56,057 nucleotides of DNA. Origin: Sphingomonadaceae bacterium. Its GTDB lineage: Bacteria > Pseudomonadota > Alphaproteobacteria > Sphingomonadales > Sphingomonadaceae. The stretch's first letter is position 1; each line of letters opens with the position of its first letter. This document shows, piece after piece, positions 9,087 through 17,602 of this stretch. A program made the position numbers and the translations under genes. A model generated the notes under the pieces. That model ran no database searches. It was given only the letters and a program-made list of their open reading frames with translations, and was not told the origin of the DNA. The stretch lies in contig CANJCQ010000018.1 of NCBI GenBank assembly GCA_947473355.1, positions 1 to 56,057 of the forward strand. Direction: 5' to 3'.

Positions 9087-9481
9087 TTGCGCTGGATACA
9101 AGTGTTCTGGCGCGGCTCTTGCTCGGCGACGATCCTGATCAGCAGCTACTGGCCGAACATCTGGTGCGTGATAACGCCTGTTGTGTTAGTTGGTCGGTGT
9201 TGGTCGAATTGTGCTGGGTTCTCCAACGTAGCGCGAATCTGTCTCGGGGCAAAGTGGCGGCGGCGTTCAGATTGCTGCAGGAAATCGATGGAATTTCGTT
9301 GCCGTCGGACGATTCCTTCAACTGGGCAGTGGCGCGTTACGAAGCCGGTGCGGATTTTGCGGACATGGTGCATTTGGTTTCAGCCTTATCCGGCAGCACT
9401 GGGTTTGCGACATTTGATCGCAAGCTGGAGCGACAAGCCGGGCATACGGTTGGTTTGCCCATCATGACAATCAGAGCCTGA
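9083..9481 (+). CDS. PIN-domain toxin (VapC family ribonuclease)
   Basis: 132 aa, started by GTG 9083 overlapping the antitoxin stop. The PIN active-site acids are all visible: D5 (ALDTSVL), E42 (LVELCWVL), D94 (ADFADMVHL) and D112 (FATFDRKL). VapC toxins are Mg-dependent RNases that cut tRNA or rRNA; the specific target here is unknown. The gene lies between the hydrolase and tdk, and the module looks like an insertion into the rbfA-truB interval. Confidence 0.9.
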   Translation: MIALDTSVLARLLLGDDPDQQLLAEHLVRDNACCVSWSVLVELCWVLQRSANLSRGKVAAAFRLLQEIDGISLPSDDSFNWAVARYEAGADFADMVHLVSALSGSTGFATFDRKLERQAGHTVGLPIMTIRA

Positions 9482-9484
9482 ATC

Positions 9485-10063
9485 ATGGCCAAGCTCTATT
9501 TCTACTATGCCAGCATGAATGCCGGCAAATCGACCACGCTGCTGCAGGCCGATTTCAACTACCGCGAGCGCGGCATGGCGACCATGCTTTGGACCTCGGC
9601 ACTTGATAATCGCGGGGATGAACGGGCCATCGAAAGCCGCATCGGCCTTGGCGCGGATGCGCACCGGTTCGATGGCGCGACTGACCTGTGGGCCAGCGTC
9701 AGCGCCGCCCATGCCGTCCAGCCACTCGCCTGCGTGCTGATCGACGAGGCGCAGTTTCTGAGCGGAGAGCAAGTCTGGCAGCTCGCCCGGCTGGCCGACG
9801 AGGCCAATATTCCGGTGCTGTGCTATGGCCTGCGCACCGATTTCCAGGGCGAACTGTTCCCCGGCTCGGCGGCGTTGCTGGGCATTGCCGATGCGCTGAT
9901 CGAACTCAAGGCCGTGTGCCATTGCGGCCGCAAGGCGACGATGAACCTGCGTGTCGATGCCATGGGCGCTGCGGTCAAGGCAGGGGCGCAGACCGAAATC
10001 GGCGGCAATGATCGCTATGTGAGCCTGTGCCGCAAACATTTCAGCGAGGCGCTTAGCGGATGA
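9485..10063 (+). CDS. tdk: Thymidine kinase
   Basis: 192 aa. It phosphorylates thymidine to dTMP in pyrimidine salvage. The P-loop is YYASMNAGKSTTLL (about residues 6-19), the Walker-B-like segment is LIDEAQFL near residue 87, and the zinc-binding cysteines appear in VCHCGRK near residue 143 and SLCRKHF near the end. The length matches type II (bacterial/human-like) thymidine kinases. It starts 3 nt after the toxin and overlaps the next gene by 4 nt (ATGA). Confidence 0.95.
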   Translation: MAKLYFYYASMNAGKSTTLLQADFNYRERGMATMLWTSALDNRGDERAIESRIGLGADAHRFDGATDLWASVSAAHAVQPLACVLIDEAQFLSGEQVWQLARLADEANIPVLCYGLRTDFQGELFPGSAALLGIADALIELKAVCHCGRKATMNLRVDAMGAAVKAGAQTEIGGNDRYVSLCRKHFSEALSG

Positions 10064-10752
10064 ACGAGACTCTGTTTCAGGCGCTGACCCTTATCATTCC
10101 GCTGGTTTTCGCGATTGTCTTTCACGAGGTTGCGCACGGAATGATGGCGCGGGCATTGGGCGATCCGACGGCCGAGGAGATGAACCGGCTAAGCCTCAAT
10201 CCGCTGCGCCATGTCGATCCGATCGGCACCGTGGTGCTGCCGGGCATTCTGGCGCTGCTGCATGCCCCGATATTCGGCTGGGCCAAGCCGGTACCGGTCA
10301 ACATGTGGCGGCTGCGCAATCCGCGTGTGGGCATGATGCTGGTGGCGGCGGCAGGGCCTGCGACCAATCTGGTGCTCGCGGGCATTGGCGCGGTTCTGCT
10401 GGGGCTGCTTTCCCGCGCGCTGGGCGGGATCCAGTTGCCGGATGGCGTGGACAAGTTCCTCGCTGCCAACCTGATCAATTTCCTGCAGATCAACGTTTTC
10501 CTCGCGCTGTTCAACCTGCTGCCAATTCCGCCGTTCGATGGCTCACATATCGTCGAGGGATTGCTGCCCAAAGGCCTCGCACAGTCTTATGGCAGGCTCA
10601 GACCCTATGGATTGATGCTGTTCATTGTCCTGCTTTTCGTGCTGCCTCAGCTCATTCCGGGTTTTGATCTGGTCGGCCGCGTGGTTTTTCCGCCGGTTGA
10701 ATGGCTGACCGGGCAATATGTGGCGCTGGCGGCGGCCATCGCCGGTCAGTGA
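10060..10752 (+). CDS. Site-2 protease family (M50) zinc metalloprotease
   Basis: 230 aa, mostly hydrophobic, with about five or six membrane segments. The zinc motif HEVAH is at residues 23-27 in FHEVAHGMMARALGDPTAEE, and the second metal ligand is in NLLPIPPFDGSHIV (about 150-163). The short single-module form resembles the YwhC/Rip3-like subgroup rather than RseP, because no PDZ domain is present. It probably cleaves membrane substrates within the bilayer; the target is unknown. It overlaps tdk (ATGA) and truB (GTGA). Confidence 0.9.
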   Translation: MNETLFQALTLIIPLVFAIVFHEVAHGMMARALGDPTAEEMNRLSLNPLRHVDPIGTVVLPGILALLHAPIFGWAKPVPVNMWRLRNPRVGMMLVAAAGPATNLVLAGIGAVLLGLLSRALGGIQLPDGVDKFLAANLINFLQINVFLALFNLLPIPPFDGSHIVEGLLPKGLAQSYGRLRPYGLMLFIVLLFVLPQLIPGFDLVGRVVFPPVEWLTGQYVALAAAIAGQ

Positions 10753-11660
10753 GCGGGCGGGGCTGCCACGGCTGGATCATTCTCGACAAGCCGATCGGGC
10801 TGGGTTCGACTCAGGCCGTCGGCGCGGTAAAGCGCAACTTGTGCGAGGGCGGCTACGGCAAGGTCAAGGTGGGCCACGGTGGCACGCTTGATCCGCTGGC
10901 CAGCGGCGTGCTGCCGATTGCGCTGGGCGAGGCGACCAAGCTGGCCGGGCGGATGCTCGATGCGTCCAAGGAATATGCGTTTACGGTGCAGTTTAGCGCG
11001 GAGACGGACACGCTGGACCTCGAGGGCAAGGTGATTGCGACAAGCGACGTCCGGCCCACGCTGGCGCAGCTTGAGGCAGTTTTGCCGCAGTTCACCGGGA
11101 CGATCGAGCAAGTGCCTCCGGCCTATTCGGCGCTGATGGTCGATGGTCAGCGTGCCTATGATCTGGCGCGGGCGGGGGAAGTGGTTGAGCTGAAATCGCG
11201 GGCGGTGACGATCCATTCGCTTGTACTTGAAGTTGCCGACGAAAATTCGGCCACTCTCATCGCCCACGTCTCCAAAGGCACCTACATCCGCTCCCTCGCC
11301 CGCGACATTGCCCGCGCGCTCGGCACAGTCGGCCATGTCACCATGCTGCGCCGCCTGCGCGCTGGGCCGTTCGGCCTGGCTCAGGCGATTTCACTGGACA
11401 AATTGAACGAAGTGGGTAAGGGCGCCGCGCTTGAGAACATACTCTTGCCGCTGGAGGCGGGGCTGGACGACATCCCGGCTCTCACCCTTGGCCCGGAACA
11501 GGCAAGTGCGGTCCGACAGGGCCGGGTTCTGACCGGGCTGCCCCACAACGACGGGCTGTATTGGGCGCGAACGGGTGACACACCCCTCGCACTCGTTGAG
11601 CTTTCGGGCGGTGACGCCCGGGTCGTGCGGGGTTTCAATTTTCCCGATGTCGCGGAGTAA
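10749..11660 (+). CDS. truB: tRNA pseudouridine(55) synthase TruB
   Basis: 303 aa. It makes pseudouridine-55 in the T-loop of tRNAs. GTG 10749 is the chosen start because it overlaps the preceding stop (GTGA) and gives the expected opening [16 protein letters not shown]. The catalytic Asp is in [16 protein letters not shown] (about residues 38-53). Further conserved pieces are [19 protein letters not shown] and [12 protein letters not shown]. The C-terminal region (about 240-303) is the PUA-like extension. rpsO starts 5 nt later. Confidence 0.96.
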   Translation: MSGRGCHGWIILDKPIGLGSTQAVGAVKRNLCEGGYGKVKVGHGGTLDPLASGVLPIALGEATKLAGRMLDASKEYAFTVQFSAETDTLDLEGKVIATSDVRPTLAQLEAVLPQFTGTIEQVPPAYSALMVDGQRAYDLARAGEVVELKSRAVTIHSLVLEVADENSATLIAHVSKGTYIRSLARDIARALGTVGHVTMLRRLRAGPFGLAQAISLDKLNEVGKGAALENILLPLEAGLDDIPALTLGPEQASAVRQGRVLTGLPHNDGLYWARTGDTPLALVELSGGDARVVRGFNFPDVAE

Positions 11661-11665
11661 ATTCA

Positions 11666-11935
11666 ATGTCAGTTACAGCTGCCCTGAAGCAGGAAATCAT
11701 CGCCGACAACGGCCGCGGCAAGGGCGATACGGGTTCGCCCGAGGTCCAGGTTGCCATTCTGACCAGCCGCATCAACACCCTGCAGGGTCACTTCAAGACC
11801 CATGCCAAGGACAACCATTCACGCAGAGGCCTGCTGATGATGGTCAACAAGCGGCGCTCGCTGCTGGACTATCTCAAGAGCCGCGATGTGGCGCGTTACA
11901 ATGCGCTGATCGCCAAGCTTGGTCTTCGCAAGTGA
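11666..11935 (+). CDS. rpsO: 30S ribosomal protein S15
   Basis: 89 aa, the standard length. It binds the 16S rRNA central domain at the three-way junction. Typical segments are [17 protein letters not shown] (about 22-38), [20 protein letters not shown] (about 51-70) and a basic C-terminus ending KLGLRK. The ribosome site GGAG lies inside the end of truB. A terminator follows 10 nt after the stop, so truB-rpsO ends a transcription unit before pnp. Confidence 0.97.
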   Translation: MSVTAALKQEIIADNGRGKGDTGSPEVQVAILTSRINTLQGHFKTHAKDNHSRRGLLMMVNKRRSLLDYLKSRDVARYNALIAKLGLRK

Positions 11936-11945
11936 CGTAATCGTT

Positions 11946-11968
11946 CGGCCCGCCTTGGCGGGCCGTTT
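11946..11968 (+). terminator. Terminator after rpsO
   Basis: CGGCCCGCC (11946-11954) pairs with GGCGGGCCG (11957-11965), with at least 7 bp stable around the tiny loop, and TTT follows. The T tract is short, so termination may be partial and some read-through into pnp is possible, as is known for rpsO-pnp in other bacteria. Confidence 0.6.
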
Positions 11969-11976
11969 ACGTATTG

Positions 11977-12103
11977 CGTCATCCCCGCCCTTCGGCTTGC
12001 TGCTTGCAGCAGCCGCTCTGGGCAGACTACGGCGGGGATCCATCTCGGGCCTTGCGCCACAGGATGGATCGGGAGTTGGGTCCCCGCTTTCGCGGGGATG
12101 ACG
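11977..12103. repeat. Dispersed inverted-repeat element between rpsO and pnp
   Basis: Perfect 12-bp outer arms CGTCATCCCCGC (11977-11988) and GCGGGGATGACG (12092-12103) enclose about 103 bp. Inner palindromic parts are TCCCCGC/GCGGGGA (12081-12098) and GATCCATC/GATGGATC (12037-12070). Sequences of the type GTCATCCCCGC...GCGGGGATGAC are familiar dispersed intergenic repeats in sphingomonads and other proteobacteria. It contains no ORF. Together with the rpsO terminator and the pnp leader it fills the 304-nt gap 11936-12239. Confidence 0.65.
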
Positions 12104-12114
12104 AAATGGGGTTA

Positions 12115-12162
12115 GGGAAATGCAGTTCGGCATTCCCAACCATTGGGGCAAAACATGGCCCC
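12115..12162 (+). promoter_or_regulatory. Structured pnp leader with two stem-loops
   Basis: GGGAA-TGC (12115-12123, one bulged A) pairs with GCATTCCC (12130-12137) around a 6-nt loop. GGGGC (12145-12149) pairs with GCCCC (12158-12162). Both lie 75-125 nt before the pnp ATG. In E. coli a leader hairpin is cut by RNase III and then trimmed by PNPase for autoregulation. An analogous role here is inference from position and structure only. Confidence 0.4.
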
Positions 12163-12239
12163 GCACCGGACCGGGACGGAACTCCCCGGCAGTAAATCCC
12201 GCGTGAGCAATTGGGCCCGCGGGCTGAAGGAAAATACAC

Positions 12240-14573
12240 ATGTTCGACGTCAAAACCGTATCCATGGAGTGGGGCGGAAAGACCCTCACGCTGGAAACCG
12301 GCCGCATTGCCCGTCAGGCTGACGGCGCGGTCCTTGCCACTTATGGCGAAACAGTCGTTCTTTGCGCGGTTACTGCCGCCAAGAGCGTCAAGGAAGGGCA
12401 GGATTTCTTCCCGCTCACTGTCCACTATCAGGAAAAGTTCTTCGCTGCCGGGCGCATCCCGGGCGGCTTCTTCAAACGCGAGCGCGGCGCGACCGAAAAG
12501 GAAACGCTGGTTTCCCGCCTGATCGACCGTCCGGTGCGTCCGCTGTTCCCCGAAGGCTTCTACAACGAGATCAACGTCATTGCCCAGGTTCTGAGCTTTG
12601 ATGGCGAAATCGAGCCCGATATTCTCGCGATGATCGCCGCTTCTGCCGCGCTGACCATCTCGGGCCTGCCTTTCATGGGCCCGATCGCCGCCGCGCGCGT
12701 CGGCTATGTCGATGGCGAATATACGCTCAACCCCAAGCAGGAAGAAGCCGCCAACGGCGCGCTCGACCTGGTTGTTGCAGCAACCGGCAATGCGGTGATG
12801 ATGGTCGAATCGGAAGCCAAGGAGCTTTCCGAGGAAATCATGCTCGGCGCAGTGATTTTCGCGCACGACGAGATCAAGAAGGTTGTGAACCTTATCATCG
12901 ATCTCGCCGAAAAGGCCGCAAAGGAGCCTTGGGACGTTGCGGTATCCGATAACTCGGCGATCAAGGACCAGCTTAAGAAGCTGATCGGCAAGGACATTGC
13001 GGCTGCCTACAAGCTGACCGACAAGTCTGAGCGTTCCAACGCGCTCAACGCTGCCCGTGCCAAGGCCAAGGAGGCCTTCGCCGGCGAAGATGGCCAGACT
13101 CAGATGGCTGCGATGAAGTCGGTCAAGAAGGTCGAAGGCGACATCGTTCGCGGCGCGATCATCAAGGGCGAGCCGCGCATCGATGGCCGTAATAACCGTC
13201 AGGTCCGTCCGATCGAGGCCATGGTCGGCTTCCTGCCGCGCACCCACGGTTCGGCGCTGTTCACGCGCGGCGAAACCCAGTCGATCTGCACGACCACGCT
13301 GGGTACCCGCGAGAGCGAGCAGATGATCGATGGCCTCGAAGGGCTGACCTATTCGAACTTCATGCTGCACTATAACTTCCCGCCCTATTCGGTCGGCGAA
13401 GTCGGCCGTTTCGGCGCTCCCTCGCGCCGCGATACCGGCCACGGCAAGCTGGCATGGCGCGCGCTGCGCGCGGTGCTGCCGACCAAGGAGGAGTTCCCCT
13501 ACACGATCCGCGTGGTCTCGGACATTACCGAGTCCAACGGCTCCTCCTCGATGGCGACCGTCTGCGGCGGCGCGCTGTCGATGATGGATGCAGGCGTGCC
13601 GATCACGCGTCCGGTTTCGGGCATCGCGATGGGCCTGATCCTGGAAGGCAAGGATTTCACCGTGCTGTCCGACATCCTTGGTGATGAAGATCACCTTGGT
13701 GACATGGACTTCAAGGTGGCCGGCACTTCCGAAGGCATCACCACGATGCAGATGGACATCAAGGTTGCCGGCATCACCCGGGAAATCTTCGAAGCCGCGC
13801 TGCATCAGGCCAAGGAAGGCCGCGCGCATATCCTGGGCGAAATGACCAAGGCGCTGGGCTCTGCCCGCACCGAGCTGTCTGGCTATGCTCCACGCATCGA
13901 AACCATGCAGATCGACAAGTCGAAGATCCGCGAAGTCATCGGCACCGGCGGCAAGGTTATCCGCGAAATCGTCGCCGAAACCGGCGCCAAGGTGGATATC
14001 GACGACGAAGGCCTGATCAAGCTCTCGAGCTCCGATCCGGCCCAGATCGAAGCGGCCCGCGCCTGGATCCTCGGCATTGTCGAGGAAGCAGAAGTCGGCA
14101 AGATCTATGACGGCAAAGTCGTTACGATCGTCGATTTCGGCGCATTCGTGAACTTCATGGGCGGCAAGGACGGTCTCGTCCACGTGTCCGAAATGAAGAA
14201 CGAGCGGGTTGAGAAGCCCGGCGACGTGGTTTCCGAAGGCATGCCGGTCAAGGTCAAGGTTCTCGAGATCGATCCGCGCGGCAAGGTTCGCCTGTCGATG
14301 CGGCTGGTGGATCAGGAAACCGGTGCCCAGATCGAAGATACCCGCCCGGCGCGCGAACCGCGCGGCGATCGCCCCGGTGGTGATCGTGGTGATCGTCGCC
14401 CCGGCGGCGGCGGTGATCGCGGTCCCAGAGGCGATCGGGGCCCGCGCCGTGATGGCGGCGGTGACCGTGATCGCGGCCCTCGCCGCGAAGGTGGTGACCG
14501 TGGACCGCGTCGCGAAGGCGGCGAAGGCGGCAATCCGGATCATATGCCGGCGTTCCTCAAGAACGACGACTGA
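12240..14573 (+). CDS. pnp: Polyribonucleotide nucleotidyltransferase (PNPase)
   Basis: 777 aa. A phosphorolytic 3'-5' exoribonuclease and degradosome component. There are two RNase PH domains (about 1-215 and 310-540), separated by the alpha-helical linker, then a KH domain ([20 protein letters not shown], about 561-580) and an S1 domain ([20 protein letters not shown], about 630-650). After residue 700 comes a Gly/Arg/Asp-rich tail of about 65 residues made of RGD, GDRG and RRDGG-type units, ending PAFLKNDD. The ribosome site AAGGAAA precedes ATG 12240. A strong terminator follows. Confidence 0.97.
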   Translation: MFDVKTVSMEWGGKTLTLETGRIARQADGAVLATYGETVVLCAVTAAKSVKEGQDFFPLTVHYQEKFFAAGRIPGGFFKRERGATEKETLVSRLIDRPVRPLFPEGFYNEINVIAQVLSFDGEIEPDILAMIAASAALTISGLPFMGPIAAARVGYVDGEYTLNPKQEEAANGALDLVVAATGNAVMMVESEAKELSEEIMLGAVIFAHDEIKKVVNLIIDLAEKAAKEPWDVAVSDNSAIKDQLKKLIGKDIAAAYKLTDKSERSNALNAARAKAKEAFAGEDGQTQMAAMKSVKKVEGDIVRGAIIKGEPRIDGRNNRQVRPIEAMVGFLPRTHGSALFTRGETQSICTTTLGTRESEQMIDGLEGLTYSNFMLHYNFPPYSVGEVGRFGAPSRRDTGHGKLAWRALRAVLPTKEEFPYTIRVVSDITESNGSSSMATVCGGALSMMDAGVPITRPVSGIAMGLILEGKDFTVLSDILGDEDHLGDMDFKVAGTSEGITTMQMDIKVAGITREIFEAALHQAKEGRAHILGEMTKALGSARTELSGYAPRIETMQIDKSKIREVIGTGGKVIREIVAETGAKVDIDDEGLIKLSSSDPAQIEAARAWILGIVEEAEVGKIYDGKVVTIVDFGAFVNFMGGKDGLVHVSEMKNERVEKPGDVVSEGMPVKVKVLEIDPRGKVRLSMRLVDQETGAQIEDTRPAREPRGDRPGGDRGDRRPGGGGDRGPRGDRGPRRDGGGDRDRGPRREGGDRGPRREGGEGGNPDHMPAFLKNDD

Positions 14574-14600
14574 TCCAACTACCCGGTCAAGACACAGGAA

Positions 14601-14627
14601 GGGGGCTGCTGCGGCGGCCCCCTTTTT
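14601..14627 (+). terminator. Strong rho-independent terminator after pnp
   Basis: GGGGGCTGC (14601-14609) pairs with GCGGCCCCC (14614-14622), 9 bp with one wobble around the loop TGCG, followed directly by TTTTT (14623-14627). It closes the rimP-pnp region. Confidence 0.85.
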
Positions 14628-14699
14628 GCTTGTCGGGATTTTGCTTGTCGGGACTGGGGCCAATGTGGAACACTCCGCGCCAACTGCAGGGAGGATATG

Positions 14700-16889
14700 A
14701 TGGTGCGCAAGTTCCTTTTGACGACTGCTGCAATGGGCCTCTGGGCCATGTCCGGCGCGGCCTTCGCGAGCGGCGACAGCAGCTGTTATTCATCGTGGAA
14801 GCTCTCCTATCCCACGCGCGATTGCGCCAGCCGGGCGATCATCTCGCCATCGAACGATACGCGCGTCAACATGCTGTTCCTGATGCGCGATTTCGCCGGG
14901 ACCGGGGCTGGGACGCCCGGCATGGCCTATCCCAAAGACAGCTGGACGGCCTCTGACTATGGCCACACCTTCTTTGACTGGTCGATGCTGCAGGAAGGGT
15001 TCTATCCCTCGAAACCTGCTGCTGACGGGGCGGAGTCCGGGTCCTATGTCGGCTCGCGCTGCGATACCCTGAGCGCGGGCGGCACTGGCTTTGCGGCAGC
15101 GATGGCGGCCAATGCCGGCCTGCCGGGCGCCGAGCGCGACAAGCTGACCTCAGCGCGCACGCGGCTGGTCAAGATCTGCGAGATCGGCGCCGAGGCGCTG
15201 GCCGAGGCGCAACGCTATCACCAGCCCGGCGAGGCCGCTCCAGACGCGCCGCCGCCCTTGCCCGAATGGCCGGCGGGGATCACCAGCGCCCCCGGCAAGG
15301 CCTTCCTCGCCTATCTGCAGTCCTCCGGAGCTTTCTATGGCGAGCAGTGGGACACGGCCCGCTCCGGCTTTGCCAGCCTCGCCCGTGCGGGTGATCCGTG
15401 GGTGGCCGAGACTGCCGCCTATATGCAGGCGCGGGTCGAGCTGAACGCGGCGATGGCCAGGAGCATTGACGAGTATGGCAGCTTTCAGGGCGCCAAGGCA
15501 GTCGATCAGACTGCGGTTGGTCGTGCCCAGGCCGCACTGGCCGCTTACCTGAAGGCCTTTCCGCAGGGTTGCTATGCCGCTTCCGCGCAGGGCCTGCACC
15601 GCCGCGCGCTGTGGCTGGCGGGCGATTGGGCCGCGCTGTCGCTCGAATATGAACGCCTGATGCGCGATCTCGGCGGCAAGGATGCGCGCTCGGCAAGGCT
15701 GATCGAGGAGATCGACAATAAGCTGCTCTATCCGAACGGAGCGGAGGGCGATGCTGTTGCGGCAGGGGCGCTATTGCTGGCAGTGCAGGACCTTGCGGCG
15801 ATGCGCTACGAATATTCGGACGACAGCCAGGATGACAGCAAAAGCACCCCGCCCAGCTTCGCGCTGGCCAAGCTCAATGAGCAGCAGGCCATTTTTGCCG
15901 GGCAGCCGACATTGTGGGCCTTCCTGCAGGCGAACCACGCCTTCTATATCGCCAAGGACTATCGGCGGGTGCTGGCGCTGATCCCGGATTCGGCCCGGCA
16001 GGACTATTACACGCCGCTCGCTTTCAGCAGCCAGATGCTGCGCGGGCAGGCCTTGGCCGAGTTGGGCGACCGCAACGAGGCGGGCTTCTGGCTGGAGATG
16101 CTCGGCGGCAGCAATGGCCTGTGGCAGCGTCCGACAGTGGAGCTGGGTCTGGCGATGAATTATGAGCGGCATGGCAAGCTGGCGGACCTCTTCGGCAAAG
16201 TCTCACCGATTGCAGACAGCCAGATCCGCATCATCCTGCTGAGCAATTCCGCCGGGCCGGATATCTTGCGGGCGCAGGCTCTCGATGCGACGCGCCCTGC
16301 CGCCGAACGCAATGTGGCGCTCTACACCTTGTTCGCCAAGCAGTTGAGCCATGGCGACTATGCGGGCTTTGTCGCCGACAGCCGCCTGTCGGTGCCCAAA
16401 GTGGAAGATGATGCTGCGGAGCAGGCATCGAATGCCGGGCAAAGCCTGCCTAGCTTTACCAAGGGCACCTGGTCGGATGGCTATGCCTGCCCGGCGATTT
16501 TCGAGACGGCGCGCAAGCTGGCACGCAATCCGCAGGACACCTCGGCGCGGCTGTGCCTCGGCGATTTCTGGCGCCTCAACGGTTTCGATCCCTACAGCTT
16601 TGATGGATCGATTCCCAAGGCGGACGAACTTGGCGGTGCGGCGCATCTGTTTCCGGGAACGGCGACATCGCGCGGGCCGATCTATGCTGCGATCATCGCC
16701 GATCCGCGCGCGCCGGCGGCAGACAAGGCCTATGCGCTTTACCGCGCAGTCAATTGCTATGGCCCGAGCGCTTCGAATGGCTGCGGCGGGGCGGACGTTG
16801 CCAAGTCGGTGCGGCGCGGCTGGTTCACGCAGCTCAAGCGTGACTATCCGGCCAGCGGATGGGCCAAAAAGCTGCGCTACTTCTGGTAA
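14700..16889 (+). CDS. Large exported protein of unknown function
   Basis: 729 aa from ATG 14700, chosen because AGGGAGG ends 5 nt before it; ATG 14697 directly precedes it but is too close to that site. A clear signal peptide is present (MVRKFLLTTAAMGLWAMSGA, cleavage after AFA near residue 23). Paired cysteines follow (SSCYSSWKLSYPTRDCASR). The body is Ala-rich and helical with repeated WA/ARAG/YLQ segments that look like solenoid (TPR/Sel1-like) repeats, but no clear consensus can be drawn. It is probably periplasmic. The following DUF3142 gene overlaps its end by 31 nt, so the two are likely expressed together. Family not recognised. Confidence 0.8.
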   Translation: MVRKFLLTTAAMGLWAMSGAAFASGDSSCYSSWKLSYPTRDCASRAIISPSNDTRVNMLFLMRDFAGTGAGTPGMAYPKDSWTASDYGHTFFDWSMLQEGFYPSKPAADGAESGSYVGSRCDTLSAGGTGFAAAMAANAGLPGAERDKLTSARTRLVKICEIGAEALAEAQRYHQPGEAAPDAPPPLPEWPAGITSAPGKAFLAYLQSSGAFYGEQWDTARSGFASLARAGDPWVAETAAYMQARVELNAAMARSIDEYGSFQGAKAVDQTAVGRAQAALAAYLKAFPQGCYAASAQGLHRRALWLAGDWAALSLEYERLMRDLGGKDARSARLIEEIDNKLLYPNGAEGDAVAAGALLLAVQDLAAMRYEYSDDSQDDSKSTPPSFALAKLNEQQAIFAGQPTLWAFLQANHAFYIAKDYRRVLALIPDSARQDYYTPLAFSSQMLRGQALAELGDRNEAGFWLEMLGGSNGLWQRPTVELGLAMNYERHGKLADLFGKVSPIADSQIRIILLSNSAGPDILRAQALDATRPAAERNVALYTLFAKQLSHGDYAGFVADSRLSVPKVEDDAAEQASNAGQSLPSFTKGTWSDGYACPAIFETARKLARNPQDTSARLCLGDFWRLNGFDPYSFDGSIPKADELGGAAHLFPGTATSRGPIYAAIIADPRAPAADKAYALYRAVNCYGPSASNGCGGADVAKSVRRGWFTQLKRDYPASGWAKKLRYFW

Positions 16890-17602
16890 GTCGCCGCCGC
16901 CTCGTCGTTGCGGCCTGTGCGCTGGCCTTGGCCTGCTGCCGGGCAGAACCTACGGCCACAGTCGATCCGCGCCACTATGACGCCTTCTTCCTGTGGCCCG
17001 GCATGCGTCCGCCTGACCTGCCGGGCGGTCCAAATGTGGTTTACTTGCTGGCAGGCGAAGTGCGGAGCAGCGATGCCAGCCGCATGGTACCCCTGCGCGC
17101 CGTGCCGCATGTGCCCAAGGCCGAAGTCTGGCTGACCGTGCGGGCTGAACGGCTCGACTGGAGCGAGGGCGTCTATCGCCAGCTGCTGGTCGATCTGGCG
17201 CGCTGGCAGACGGCGGGCAACCACGTTGCCGGTTTGCAGATCGATTTCGATGCGGCCACCAAAGGCCTTGATGGCTATGCGGTATTCCTTGGCGATCTGC
17301 GCCGCCGCCTGCCGCCGCAATATCGCCTGTCTGTCACCGGGCTGCTAGACTGGTCTGCGCATGGCGATCCCGCTGCGCTGGCCTCGCTCGGCGGGGTGGT
17401 CGATGAGGTCGTGATCCAGACCTACCAGGGCCGCCGCACCATTCCCGGCTACCAGAACTACATGGCCGCACTGGCAAAGCTCCATGTGCCGCACAAGATT
17501 GGTCTGGTCGAGAACGGCGAGTGGCAGGAGCCGCCGGTGCTGGCGCAGGATCACCAGTTCCGGGGCTATGTGGTGTTCATGTTGAACCGCCCGCCTACTT
17601 AG
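16859..17602 (+). CDS. DUF3142 domain-containing exported protein
   Basis: 247 aa. The N-terminus has a hydrophobic export segment (RRRLVVAACALALACC, about residues 12-27); the cysteines there might be a lipoprotein site but do not fit a strict lipobox. DUF3142 hallmarks are YDAFFLWPGMRPP, VAGLQIDFDAATKGLDGY (about 122-139), YRLSVTGLLDW and VIQTYQGRRTIPGY. This looks like a TIM-barrel glycoside-hydrolase-like fold, and the acidic IDFD may be catalytic or structural. It overlaps the 729-aa gene by 31 nt and the convergent esterase gene by 8 nt. Confidence 0.85.
   Translation: MGQKAALLLVSRRRLVVAACALALACCRAEPTATVDPRHYDAFFLWPGMRPPDLPGGPNVVYLLAGEVRSSDASRMVPLRAVPHVPKAEVWLTVRAERLDWSEGVYRQLLVDLARWQTAGNHVAGLQIDFDAATKGLDGYAVFLGDLRRRLPPQYRLSVTGLLDWSAHGDPAALASLGGVVDEVVIQTYQGRRTIPGYQNYMAALAKLHVPHKIGLVENGEWQEPPVLAQDHQFRGYVVFMLNRPPT

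Noticed and set aside
12027..14663. Long minus-strand open frame of 878 codons opposite pnp
   Set aside because: It is a mirror of the GC-biased pnp coding frame, has low-complexity Ala/Arg/Asp/His-rich translation and no start signals. pnp is unambiguous.
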